A stretch of DNA of 64,000 nucleotides, taken from Flavobacterium sp. ACN6 (GTDB lineage: Bacteria > Bacteroidota > Bacteroidia > Flavobacteriales > Flavobacteriaceae). Shown in pieces: positions 18,264 through 27,049 of the stretch. A program made the translations under genes and the position numbers. The stretch is taken from positions 101,654 through 165,653 of the forward strand of contig NZ_MRCQ01000013.1 in NCBI RefSeq assembly GCF_002304005.1. Direction: 5' to 3'. Position 1 is the first letter of the stretch, and each line of letters opens with the position of its first letter. Below the pieces are notes generated by a model. That model saw only the letters and a list, made by a program, of their open reading frames with translations. It was not told the DNA's origin and made no database searches.

Positions 18264-19970
18264 ATGCAAAATATTTTCCCAAACCGTACTTTAAAAAGAA
18301 CATTTTTGGCATTGTCATTTTGTTCACTTGTATCCTCGGCATATGCGCAATATCCAGTAATTCCAAAACCTGTTCAGGAAAAAGCTGATGCTCTTTTAGC
18401 TGATGAAGAAAAAAGACTAAACGAAATTTGGACGAGTAATTATCATATTATTCAGGAAGAAGCAAAACAAGGAAAACCTTATTTACCTTGGGCTTCTTAT
18501 CCAAAAGATTTTGTTTTGGCAGATATTCCTGCTTTTCCGGGAGCTGAAGGCGGAGGTGCATATACTCAAGGAGGACGTGGCGGAAAAATATACGTAGTAA
18601 CAAGTTTAGAAGACAGCGGAAAAGGAACTTTTCGTGAAGCCTGTGAAGCTGTTGGAGCCAGAACAATTGTTTTCAATGTTTCTGGAATAATCCAATTGAA
18701 AAAGAGAATCAGCATGCGCGCGCCTTACGTGACAATCGCCGGACAAACCGCTCCAGGTGACGGAATTTGTATTGCTGGAGAAACGCTGGAAATCGATACA
18801 CATGACGTAATTATCAGACATATGCGTTTTAGAAGAGGCGCAACTGAAGTTACAAGAAGAGATGACGCATTGGGCGGAAATCCGATGGGAAATATTATCG
18901 TAGATCACTGTTCTGTAAGCTGGGGATTAGACGAAAATATTTCTTTATATAGACATCAATTTGCAGCTAACGCTAAATCAAAACTGGAAAAATTGCCAGC
19001 TTGTAATATTACCATTCAAAATACCATTTCATCAGAAGGTTTAGATACGTACAATCACGCTTTTGGTAGTACAATTGGCGGATTAAACAGCACATTTATG
19101 CGCAATTTATGGGCAGATAATATCGCAAGAAACGCTTCTATCGGAATGTATGGTGATTTTAATTTTGTAAATAACGTAATCTTCAATTGGTGGAATCGTA
19201 CGCTGGACGGCGGTGATTATCGTTCGATGTTAAACATCATCAATAATTACTTCAAGCCAGGACCAATTACCCCTGCAGATCAACCAATTCGGTACAGAAT
19301 TGTTAAACCAGAATCAGGTTATATTGAACCAAAACAATACGGAAGAGCTTATGTTTCAGGGAATTTCATTGTTGGTTCTCCAGAAGTTACAGCAGATAAC
19401 TGGAACGGTGGTGTACAATTAGAAGATCTTCCGGAAGCAGAAAAGAAATCATTTTTAGAAGCGATCAAACAGCCAAAACCATTCTCAATGCCAAAATTCA
19501 ATATTATGTCGGCAGAAGATGCGTATGATTTTGTTCTGACGAATGTTGGAGCGACAATTCCAAAAAGAGATGCAGTCGACGAAAGAATCATCAAACAAGT
19601 TCGCACCGGAAAAATTGAAACTAAAGATGGTTTAGAAAACAATATTGGAAAAGAATTTATTAAAAGAAGATTACCTGCAGATTCTTATAAAAAAGGAATT
19701 ATAACACATCCTGACCAAGTTGGAGGTTATCCTGCATATAAAGGAAAAGCCTATAAAGATTCTGACAATGACGGAATTCCAGATGCATGGGAGAAAAAAT
19801 TTGGATTAAATCCGAATGATGCTTCAGATGCTAACAAAGACTCAAACGGAGACGGTTATACCAATATTGAAAAATATATCAACGGAATTGATCCAAACAG
19901 TAAAACAGACTGGACTAAAACCGAAAATAATACGGATACATTGGCGAAATTAAAGGGATTGTTGCAATAA
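18264..19970 (+). CDS. PL1 family pectate lyase (paralogue 2)
   Basis: A 568-residue exported lyase with a signal peptide ending at Ala28 (SSAYA/QYPV). Domain order mirrors the PL1 at 15473: a charged helical linker, a beta-helix from DIPAFPGAEGGGAYTQGGRGG, VTSLEDSGKGTFREACEAVG, APYVTIAGQTAPGDGICIAG, and DHCSVSWGLDENISLYRHQ. A C-terminal Asp-rich calcium segment follows (DSDNDGIPDAWEKKFGLNP, DSNGDGYTNIEKYINGIDP). Differences from the paralogue are spread along the length, suggesting an old duplication rather than a recent one. The start codon lies directly behind a tandem-repeat leader. A different chain-length or esterification preference from its paralogue is likely but cannot be read from sequence. 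Confidence 0.92.
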   Translation: MQNIFPNRTLKRTFLALSFCSLVSSAYAQYPVIPKPVQEKADALLADEEKRLNEIWTSNYHIIQEEAKQGKPYLPWASYPKDFVLADIPAFPGAEGGGAYTQGGRGGKIYVVTSLEDSGKGTFREACEAVGARTIVFNVSGIIQLKKRISMRAPYVTIAGQTAPGDGICIAGETLEIDTHDVIIRHMRFRRGATEVTRRDDALGGNPMGNIIVDHCSVSWGLDENISLYRHQFAANAKSKLEKLPACNITIQNTISSEGLDTYNHAFGSTIGGLNSTFMRNLWADNIARNASIGMYGDFNFVNNVIFNWWNRTLDGGDYRSMLNIINNYFKPGPITPADQPIRYRIVKPESGYIEPKQYGRAYVSGNFIVGSPEVTADNWNGGVQLEDLPEAEKKSFLEAIKQPKPFSMPKFNIMSAEDAYDFVLTNVGATIPKRDAVDERIIKQVRTGKIETKDGLENNIGKEFIKRRLPADSYKKGIITHPDQVGGYPAYKGKAYKDSDNDGIPDAWEKKFGLNPNDASDANKDSNGDGYTNIEKYINGIDPNSKTDWTKTENNTDTLAKLKGLLQ

Positions 19971-20007
19971 AGTTTTATATTTAGTCACCAGAATATTTTC
20001 AACGTAT

Positions 20008-20034
20008 CCTAACAGGTTTCCAAAACCTGTTAGG
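20008..20034. repeat. Family A palindrome (copy 2)
   Basis: CCTAACAGGTTT pairs with AAACCTGTTAGG. A second copy with the same arms is at 20095-20121. The two lie 60 bp apart in the gap between PL1 paralogue 2 and the next gene. Confidence 0.85.
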
Positions 20035-20094
20035 TATTTCAAGAATCAAGATATAGATTAGAATTAATTTCGAAACAATACCGCACAATTAATA

Positions 20095-20121
20095 CCTAAC
20101 AGGTTTTCAAAACCTGTTAGG
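20095..20121. repeat. Family A palindrome (copy 3)
   Basis: Perfect 13-bp arms CCTAACAGGTTTT / AAAACCTGTTAGG around one base, ending 28 nt before the GTG start at 20150. Confidence 0.9.
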
Positions 20122-20149
20122 ATAAATCACAACAAAAAATATTTTTAAA

Positions 20150-23100
20150 GTGAATTTTAATCAACTAAAAAATATAATTTCTACTCAAAAAGATAAAATC
20201 ATTTTATCAGCTTTCGTGATGCTTTTCAGCATTAGCATTACAACAGCACAAACCAATTTCCCAGACATTATCAAAACCAAAGAAGGAAAACTTTCTTTCA
20301 CAACAGATAATAAAGGAAACCAAATTCCTGATTTTTCTTATGCCGGATACATGGCTTCTGAAAAAGCAATTCCGAATGTGGAGAATAAAATTTTTGTTCC
20401 AAAACAAGAAGAAGATGCAACCCAGAGAATTCAGGCAGCGATTGATTATGTAAGTAATCTGAAGCCAAACAAATCAGGTTTTCGCGGAGCAGTACTTTTA
20501 GACAAAGGAACTTTTAAAATCAGCGGAACTTTATCTATTAAAAAATCAGGAGTTATTTTACGCGGAAGCGGAAATAATGAAAACGGAACTATTCTTTTAG
20601 GAACCGGATTAAACAGAGAAGCCGTAATTAGAGTTTTAGGCGTTGATGATAAAGAACTCGGAGAAACTTTCCAATTCAATACAACTTATACACCACTCGG
20701 AACAAAAACAATTCAGTTAAAAAACATCTCAAAACTAAAAGTATCTGACGAAATCATCATCACAAAACCTTTAACCGATAATTGGATTAAAGAATTAAAA
20801 ATGGATGATTTTGGTGCAGAAACTGGCTGGGTGGGGTGGAAAAAAAACGATTGGGATATTACGTGGAACAGAGTTGTAACCAAAATCAATGGCAATGAAG
20901 TAACCTTAAACGCTCCATTGACAATGACCTTAGATGATGTTTACGGAACTGCAAAAGTTACTGCATATACTTGGCCGGGACGAATTGAGCAAATCGGAAT
21001 TGAAAATATTTTATTGAAATCAGCTTACGATACTTCAAAACCAAAAGACGAAGAACACAGATGGTTAGGAATCAGTATTGAAAACACAAAAAATGCGTGG
21101 GTAAAACAAGTTGGTTTCAAGCATTTTGCGGGTGGTGCCGTTTCGGTATTAAAATCAGCACAGCAAATTACAGTTGAAGATTGTATCGCAACAGAACCAG
21201 TTTCAGAAATCGCAGGTTTTAGACGCCATACTTTTTATACAGAAGGCCAGCAGACTTTATTTCAGCGTTGTTATTCTGAATACGGTTACCACGATTTTGC
21301 GGTAGGCGGTTTCGGAACAACGGGGCCAAATGTGTTTATTCAATGCGAATCATTTTTACCTTTTAATAATAGCGGTGCCATCGGAAGCTGGGCTACAGGG
21401 ATATTATTTGAAATTTCTTATGTTGACGGTCACGCTTTAAGCTACAACAACAGAGAACAAAACGGAAGAGGAGCAGGATGGACGGCTGCAAATAGTGTAA
21501 TTTGGGAAACAGCAGCATCTAAAATAGAATGCTACAATCCGCCAACGGCGCAAAACTGGGCTTTTGGAACTTGGGGTGGCATCATGGCCGGCGACGGACA
21601 TTGGAAAGACGTAAACAATCACATTTCTCCAAGAAGTTTATTTTATGCACAATTGGAAAGCAGATTAGAAAAACTTCCTGTAAACGCATATATCTACGAT
21701 TTAGGTTCAGAACCTTCTTCAAGTCCAACAATGGAAGTGGCGGAAGAATTAACTAAAAATTCTCTTGCTCCAAAGCAAAGTTTAGTAGAATGGATTGCAG
21801 AAGTTTCTAAATCAAATCCAATTGACACGAAGAATTCAGGTTTAAAAAATGCGAATGATTTAAAAATAAATTCGTTACAAAATACAATTTCAGATAAAAA
21901 AGTAAGCACAAAAAACGGCTGGCTTACTTATGACAATAAAGTAATTGCAGGAAACAGATTAAGCGTGCCGTGGTGGCGCGGAAGCCTTAGAGACAGTGAT
22001 ATTTCTAAATCAGTTCCCGATGTTACCAGATTCGTTCCTGGAAGAACTGGAACAGGATTTACAGATAATATCAATGAAGTATCAGATTATTTGAGCACCA
22101 ATAATATGGTCGCTTTAGAGCACAATTACGGTTTGTGGTACGAAAGAAGAATGGACGATCACGAACGCGTTCGCCGTTTTGATGCCGATGTCTGGCCTCC
22201 ATTTTACGAACAGCCATTTGCCAGAAGCGGTCAGGATTTAGCTTGGGATCAATTGAGCAAATACGATTTAACTAAATTCAATGATTGGTATTGGGATCGT
22301 CTAGCGCTTTTTGCGAATGTTGCCGAAACTAAAGGACAAATATTAGTCAATCAACAATATTTTCAACACAATATTATAGAAGCCGGAGCACATTGGTCAA
22401 GTTCGCCTTGGCGTTCCGCAAACAATATAAACAGTACAGGTTTTCCGGAACCTCCGCCGTATGCTGGAGACAAGCGTATTTTTATGGCAGAACAATTTTA
22501 TGATGTTACTAATCCTGCAAGAAGAAAATTGCACGAAGGATTCATCAGAAAATCATTGGAGAATTTTCAAGAAAACAGCAACGTAATTCAGTTAACAAGT
22601 GCCGAATATACAGGTCCACTTCACTTTATGGAATTCTGGCTGGACGAAGTTCAAAAATGGAAAGACAAAACAGGTAAAAAAGCCATCATAGGTTTAAGTG
22701 CCACAAAAGATGTTCAGGATGCCATATTAAATGATGCCAAAAGAGCCAAAACAGTAGATGCAATTGATATTCGTTATTGGTATTACAAAGATGACGGATC
22801 AGCTTATGCGCCAGAAGGCGGAAAAAATCTAGCACCAAGACAACACGCCAGAAAATTAAAAACCGGAAAAGAAACAGACAATCAGGTTTACAGAGCCGTT
22901 CGAGAATACAGAGAAAAATATCCTGAAAAAGTAATTTTATACTCAACAGATGGTTCACCAAGATTTGGATGGCCAGCGTTAATGGCGGGAGCTTCAATGC
23001 CAAACATTCCAAAAATCGAATTGCCTGAGTTTTATACCGCTTTAAGCGAAATGAAATTAGTCGAGGGAAATACGTTCTCAGACAATCTTTGGAAACGAGA

Positions 23101-23308
23101 AAATAAAGGAATAAGTTATCTTTTCTATCTAAAAACCGACCAAGATATTTCGGTTGATTTATCAAATACAAAAGGAACTTTCGAAGTGTACAACATAAAC
23201 GCAGCAACAGGAACAATCACAAAAAAAGCAAATATAAGCGGAGGAAAAACAGTAGTAATTCCCCAATCAGAAATCAAAGAAAAAGTGCTTTTTGTAGTGA
23301 AGAAATAA
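20150..23308 (+). CDS. Beta-helix protein with C-terminal DUF6298-like domain
   Basis: A 1052-residue exported protein beginning with GTG. No in-frame ATG lies nearby, and the next residues give a signal peptide (about 1-33, ending SITTA). Residues about 80-560 have the turns of a pectate-lyase-like right-handed beta-helix (TFKISGTLSIKKSGVILRGSG, QITVEDCIATEP, QTLFQRCYSEYGYHDFAVGG). From about 589 (NGWLTYDNKVIAGNRLSVPWWRG) a second domain begins that looks like a glycosidase-type TIM barrel. It contains GLWYERRMDDHERVRRFDAD, SAEYTGPLHFMEFW with Glu819, AIDIRYWYYKDDG and ILYSTDGSPRFG. I recall this C-terminal part as DUF6298, with moderate certainty. No activity is known to me. The context suggests a two-site pectin-active enzyme. 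Whether the helix is catalytic or binding is open. Confidence 0.7.
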   Translation: MNFNQLKNIISTQKDKIILSAFVMLFSISITTAQTNFPDIIKTKEGKLSFTTDNKGNQIPDFSYAGYMASEKAIPNVENKIFVPKQEEDATQRIQAAIDYVSNLKPNKSGFRGAVLLDKGTFKISGTLSIKKSGVILRGSGNNENGTILLGTGLNREAVIRVLGVDDKELGETFQFNTTYTPLGTKTIQLKNISKLKVSDEIIITKPLTDNWIKELKMDDFGAETGWVGWKKNDWDITWNRVVTKINGNEVTLNAPLTMTLDDVYGTAKVTAYTWPGRIEQIGIENILLKSAYDTSKPKDEEHRWLGISIENTKNAWVKQVGFKHFAGGAVSVLKSAQQITVEDCIATEPVSEIAGFRRHTFYTEGQQTLFQRCYSEYGYHDFAVGGFGTTGPNVFIQCESFLPFNNSGAIGSWATGILFEISYVDGHALSYNNREQNGRGAGWTAANSVIWETAASKIECYNPPTAQNWAFGTWGGIMAGDGHWKDVNNHISPRSLFYAQLESRLEKLPVNAYIYDLGSEPSSSPTMEVAEELTKNSLAPKQSLVEWIAEVSKSNPIDTKNSGLKNANDLKINSLQNTISDKKVSTKNGWLTYDNKVIAGNRLSVPWWRGSLRDSDISKSVPDVTRFVPGRTGTGFTDNINEVSDYLSTNNMVALEHNYGLWYERRMDDHERVRRFDADVWPPFYEQPFARSGQDLAWDQLSKYDLTKFNDWYWDRLALFANVAETKGQILVNQQYFQHNIIEAGAHWSSSPWRSANNINSTGFPEPPPYAGDKRIFMAEQFYDVTNPARRKLHEGFIRKSLENFQENSNVIQLTSAEYTGPLHFMEFWLDEVQKWKDKTGKKAIIGLSATKDVQDAILNDAKRAKTVDAIDIRYWYYKDDGSAYAPEGGKNLAPRQHARKLKTGKETDNQVYRAVREYREKYPEKVILYSTDGSPRFGWPALMAGASMPNIPKIELPEFYTALSEMKLVEGNTFSDNLWKRENKGISYLFYLKTDQDISVDLSNTKGTFEVYNINAATGTITKKANISGGKTVVIPQSEIKEKVLFVVKK

Positions 23309-23317
23309 AAGAAAAGG

Positions 23318-23588
23318 TTTGCCGCAAATTACACGAATTAGCACGAATTTAATTTAGATTTTAAAAAATTAAATCTGCTCGATCTGCCAAATCTGCGAGA
23401 GTAAAAAAATTTCATGCTCCCGATAGTTATAGGGATAAAAAGATAAAAGCAGATTCAGCAGATTTTAAAATTGAATCTGCACAAATCAGCAAAATCTGCA
23501 TGAAAAAACCAAGACAAAGCAGAGAAAAAATTAGTGGAAATTAGTGCAATTGCTTCGCCTGTTCACTATCGTTCGAGTTGTGGCAAAA
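23318..23588. repeat. Nested repeat: family D inside family E, with two further insertions
   Basis: The gap 23309-23620 holds no gene. The family E left arm (about 23318-23350, GCCGCAAATTACACGAATTA) and right arm (about 23528-23588) enclose a family D fold-back (about 23371-23500). The D part is itself split by a TCCCGATAGTTATAGGGA element at 23418-23435. The E right arm is split by about 28 bp (GCTTCGCCTGTTCACTATCG onward) before its GTGGCAA end. Confidence 0.75.
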
Positions 23589-23620
23589 AAATAAAAATAT
23601 AATTTAAAAATAAAACCAAA

Positions 23621-25015
23621 ATGAATCTGAAAATTAAATATTTATACGCCCTAAGTATAAGCCTTTTGTTGACAGCACAAAGCGGATTTTCCCAAGCTGG
23701 AAAACAACTGCCTCAAATCAAAGTCTCTAAAAATCAGCATTATTTTGTAACCGAAAATGAAAAACCATTTTTCTGGTTAGGTGATACAGGCTGGCTGACA
23801 TTCGGAAAACTGGACAGAGCAGGAGTTGATAAATACTTTAAAGACAGAAAAGAAAAAGGATTCAACGTAGTTCAGGTAATGGTTTTGCACAACATAAATG
23901 CTGTAAATGTGTATGGAAGTGCCGCTTTGATTAACGAGGATGTTTCAAAACCTTTAATCACGGCCGGTAATAATTTCAACAGCAAACAAGAATACGATTA
24001 TTGGGATCATGTAGATTACACTTTAGAAGTAGCGCGCAAAAACGGAATCTACCTTGCAATGGTTCCGGTTTGGGGAACAAATGTTTCTAAAGGAAATAAA
24101 GTCAGCAAAGAGCAGGCAATAGAATATGCAACCTTTTTGGCAAACCGTTACAAAAGCAAAACCAATGTCATTTGGTTAAACGGAGGCGATACACACGGAA
24201 ACGAGTTTATGGATATCTGGAACGCCATCGGAAATACTTTGAAAACTAATAATCCAGAACAATTAGTTACGTTTCACCCGTTTGGAAGAACAGATTCTTC
24301 AGAGAATTATCATAATGCAAAATGGTTAGATTTCAATATGTTCCAATCCGGACACAGAAGATACGATCAGGATTCAATACAAACGAATTTCAAAGAAGAC
24401 AATTACAAATTCGTCCTAAGAGATTTCGAATTAAAACCAACAAAACCTACCCTTGACGGAGAGCCATCTTACGAAGCAATTCCGCATGGTTTACACGATA
24501 CCTTACAACCAAAATGGACAGACAATGATGTTCGCCGTTACGGATATTGGTCAGTTTTATCAGGCGCTGCAGGGTACACATACGGACATAACGCAGTAAT
24601 GCAAATGTTCAGAAAAGGCGATAAACCAGCCTACGGAAACAAAGAATTATGGACAAGCGCCATCAATGCTCCCGGAGCAAAACAAATGGTTTATATTAAA
24701 AAGCTGATGTTGCAATTTCCGTTTTTAGAAGGAGTTCCAGATGAAACTTTAATCGCAAACCAAGGATCCAGATACGATTATTTACCTGCAATAAAAGGAC
24801 AAAATTACGCTTTGATTTATACCTATAACGGCAAAAAAATAGAAGTGAACATGGCAAAAATTTCTGGAGATAAAGTAAAAGCAAGCTGGTACAACCCAAG
24901 AAACGGAAAAGAAACCAAAATTGGAACTATAGACAATGCAGGAACTAAAGAATTTCAGCCTTTAGGAATTAAAAAAGATGGAAACGACTGGGTTTTGATT
25001 TTACGCTCTAATTAG
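23621..25015 (+). CDS. GH140 family glycoside hydrolase (apiosidase-like)
   Basis: A 464-residue exported TIM-barrel enzyme of the DUF4038 type. The signal peptide ends near Ser24 (SGFS/QAGK). The N-terminal block is PFFWLGDTGWLTFGKLDR, followed by FNVVQVMVLHNINAVN. The likely acid/base is Asp190 in WLNGGDTHGNE and the nucleophile Glu281 in LDGEPSYEAIPHG, at nearly the same positions as the catalytic pair I recall for the B. thetaiotaomicron RG-II apiosidase BT1012. A C-terminal beta-sandwich (about 385-464) matches the collagen-binding-like domain usually paired with DUF4038. GH140 cleaves the apiose-galacturonic acid link that attaches RG-II side chains, so it is the strongest single pointer to RG-II in this locus. 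Confidence 0.9.
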   Translation: MNLKIKYLYALSISLLLTAQSGFSQAGKQLPQIKVSKNQHYFVTENEKPFFWLGDTGWLTFGKLDRAGVDKYFKDRKEKGFNVVQVMVLHNINAVNVYGSAALINEDVSKPLITAGNNFNSKQEYDYWDHVDYTLEVARKNGIYLAMVPVWGTNVSKGNKVSKEQAIEYATFLANRYKSKTNVIWLNGGDTHGNEFMDIWNAIGNTLKTNNPEQLVTFHPFGRTDSSENYHNAKWLDFNMFQSGHRRYDQDSIQTNFKEDNYKFVLRDFELKPTKPTLDGEPSYEAIPHGLHDTLQPKWTDNDVRRYGYWSVLSGAAGYTYGHNAVMQMFRKGDKPAYGNKELWTSAINAPGAKQMVYIKKLMLQFPFLEGVPDETLIANQGSRYDYLPAIKGQNYALIYTYNGKKIEVNMAKISGDKVKASWYNPRNGKETKIGTIDNAGTKEFQPLGIKKDGNDWVLILRSN

Positions 25016-25024
25016 GTAATAATA

Positions 25025-25055
25025 GACCTGATAAGTTTTTAAAACCTGTTAGGTC
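25025..25055. repeat. Family A palindrome, degenerate (copy 4)
   Basis: GACCTGATAAGTTTT faces AAAACCTGTTAGGTC with two mismatches. It lies 9 nt after the GH140 stop codon and is followed by a family C hairpin. Confidence 0.75.
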
Positions 25056-25076
25056 TAATCACAGTAATCCCAATCT

Positions 25077-25178
25077 TTGTCATCCTTACGAAGGAAGGAT
25101 CGCACTAGAAATTCCGTAAAGTAAGTCCGCAATCTTTGTCGAGTTACTAGTGCGATCCTTCGTTCCTCAGGATGACAT
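25077..25178. repeat. Family C long hairpin (copy 2)
   Basis: Bounded by TTGTCATCCTTACGAAGG and CTTCGTTCCTCAGGATGACA. The inner arms GATCGCACTAG and CTAGTGCGATC pair perfectly. It ends 23 nt before the GH28 start that I prefer. Confidence 0.88.
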
Positions 25179-25201
25179 AAATGAGAAAAAAAATAACAAC
25201 T

Positions 25202-26776
25202 ATGAAAATCAAAAACATTTTAATAATTCTCTGCTTCATCACCAGTTTAAACACCGCTTTCGCAAACGACGGCTGGCTGAATATCCTAAATGAAGGAGGA
25301 AACAACAAAGGAATAAAATGCACCCAAGCCATTCAAAATGCAATTGAAAAAGCATCTAAAAACGGCGGAGGAACTATTTTTTTTCCTGCAGGAGAATATC
25401 TTACAGGAGCATTAACACTAAAAAGCAACATTACGATTCATCTAGATTCAGGAGCACTTTTAAAATTTTCAGAAAACTTCGATGATTTTCTTCCGCATGT
25501 TGAAATGCGTTACGAAGGAATTGTAATGAAAAGTTTTCAGCCCTTATTTTATGCGAAAGACGTTGAAAATATTACCATTAAAGGAAGAGGCGTAATCGAC
25601 GGACAAGGAAAAGCATGGTGGAATGAAGTGTACAGAATTGAAACTGCCAAAGAACCACTTCCTCCAACCAAATACCAAACTATGTGGGAAGAACAAAACA
25701 AAGGACTTTATACAGAACCATATTACAAAAGAACGGTTGATAAAAAGTTTTTCAGACCTTCTTTTTTTCAGGCTTATAATTGCAAAAATATTCTAATTGA
25801 AGGAGTTACATTTCAAAATTCGCCTTTCTGGACGATTAACCCGGAATTTTGTGATAATGTAACCGTTACGGGAATTTCAATTTTTAATCCGCATTCGCCA
25901 AATACAGACGGAATTAACCCTTCTTCTTGCACCAATGTGCATATTTCAAACTGTCATATCAGCGTTGGAGACGATTGTATTACGATTAAATCAGGACGAG
26001 ACGGTGACGGGCGTAAATACGGAAAAGCGACAGAAAATGTTACGATTACCAATTGTACTATGTTGAGCGGTCACGGTGGCGTTGTAATAGGAAGCGAGAT
26101 GTCGGGCGGAATCAAGAAAATCACGATTTCAAATTGTGTTTTTGACGGAACAGATCGCGGAATCCGTATCAAATCGGCTCGCGGTCGTGGAGGTGTTGTA
26201 GAAGACATTCGAGTAGACAATATCGTAATGAAAAACATCAAAGAAGAAGCCATTATTTTGGATTTATTCTATGATAAAGAAAATAAGGCAGAGCCTGTTA
26301 CAGAACGTACGCCTATTTTTAGAAACATTCATATCAGTAACGTTACGGGTGGAAATGTAAACAAAGCGGGTTTTATTCGCGGAATTTCCGAAATGCCAAT
26401 TCAAAACATATCATTCTCTAATATTAACATGGACGGAAAAGAAGGCTTTACCGTTAATACAGCCACAGATATTGAGTTCCATGATGTAAAAGTAAACGCA
26501 ACCGTTGGTTCTTCTTTCAAAATATTAGATTCTAAAAATCTTATTTTAGATAATGTCGGTTCATCAACGCCAATAAAAGGAATTCCCGTTATCAAAATAG
26601 ACAATGCATCAAACATTATGATTAATAATAATTTTCCATTTAATGCAACCGATGTTTTCATCGAGGCAAACGGAAAAGAAACAAAGAATATTTTCCTGAA
26701 AAACAATGTTTTTAACAACGTAACAACAGCAGTTAAAAAAGGAAAAGATCTGGATAAAAAAGCGATTACAGAATAA
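25202..26776 (+). CDS. GH28 polygalacturonase
   Basis: A 524-residue exported enzyme. I choose the ATG at 25202, which begins the signal peptide directly (residues 1-21, ending NTAFA). An in-frame ATG at 25181 is at the edge of a family C repeat. All four GH28 signatures are present: NTDG with Asp236, VGDDCI with Asp257/Asp258, GHGG with His291, and RIK with Arg322/Lys324. It hydrolyses alpha-1,4 galacturonic acid links. The length, with an insert-rich N-terminal half, fits exo-acting or RG-specific bacterial members better than short fungal endo-enzymes. Neighbouring GH140 and GH43 genes suggest action on the RG-II or homogalacturonan backbone after side chains are trimmed. The family is certain and the subsite preference unknown. 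Confidence 0.95.
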   Translation: MKIKNILIILCFITSLNTAFANDGWLNILNEGGNNKGIKCTQAIQNAIEKASKNGGGTIFFPAGEYLTGALTLKSNITIHLDSGALLKFSENFDDFLPHVEMRYEGIVMKSFQPLFYAKDVENITIKGRGVIDGQGKAWWNEVYRIETAKEPLPPTKYQTMWEEQNKGLYTEPYYKRTVDKKFFRPSFFQAYNCKNILIEGVTFQNSPFWTINPEFCDNVTVTGISIFNPHSPNTDGINPSSCTNVHISNCHISVGDDCITIKSGRDGDGRKYGKATENVTITNCTMLSGHGGVVIGSEMSGGIKKITISNCVFDGTDRGIRIKSARGRGGVVEDIRVDNIVMKNIKEEAIILDLFYDKENKAEPVTERTPIFRNIHISNVTGGNVNKAGFIRGISEMPIQNISFSNINMDGKEGFTVNTATDIEFHDVKVNATVGSSFKILDSKNLILDNVGSSTPIKGIPVIKIDNASNIMINNNFPFNATDVFIEANGKETKNIFLKNNVFNNVTTAVKKGKDLDKKAITE

Positions 26777-26788
26777 GCGATATCGTTT

Positions 26789-26825
26789 CCTGCAATCCCG
26801 AAGCTTCGGGACAAAACCTTGTAGG
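26789..26825. repeat. Family A palindrome split by a TCCCGA...TCGGGA palindrome
   Basis: The outer halves CCTGCAA (26789) and AAAACCTTGTAGG (to 26825) are those of family A. The expected centre is replaced by the perfect 16-bp palindrome TCCCGAAGCTTCGGGA at 26796-26811. Confidence 0.85.
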
Positions 26826-26877
26826 TATTTAGATTAGTAAATTTAGAAGCAGAAAAAATAGGCATTTCAGGAAACAT

Positions 26878-26949
26878 CGTCCCGCTTTCCGTTACAATCT
26901 TGTAAACCGAACCCCGGTTTACAAGGATTTCCACTGCAATCGGGGCTAA
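26878..26949 (-). repeat. Family I element (copy 1), possible structured RNA
   Basis: On the minus strand it reads AGCCCCGATTGCAGTGGAAA, then TCCTTGTAAACC ... GGTTTACAAG, then AACGGAAAGCGGGACGAT. The central TGTAAACC/GGTTTACA arms form a hairpin. The layout matches the copies at 37668 and 48779. Confidence 0.6.
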
Positions 26950-27006
26950 AGAGAAAAAATTGGCTTTTTTGGAATTAATAGGTTTTTGGATTGAACATAA
27001 AATATA

Positions 27007-27033
27007 CCTACAAGGTTTTGAAAACCTTGCAGG
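27007..27033. repeat. Family A palindrome (copy 6)
   Basis: Same core as copy 1 at 37-63, including the following AAAGAAAA. It ends 16 nt before the GH43 start. Confidence 0.88.
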
Positions 27034-27049
27034 AAAGAAAAAACAAGAC

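Noticed and set aside
22686..23216. Minus-strand ORF of 176 codons
   Set aside because: Antisense shadow of the C-terminal domain of the beta-helix/DUF6298-like gene; its leucine/phenylalanine-rich text is typical of reverse-read AT-rich coding DNA.
26960..27049. Upstream extension of the GH43 gene
   Set aside because: It covers a family A palindrome; the signal peptide begins at 27050.
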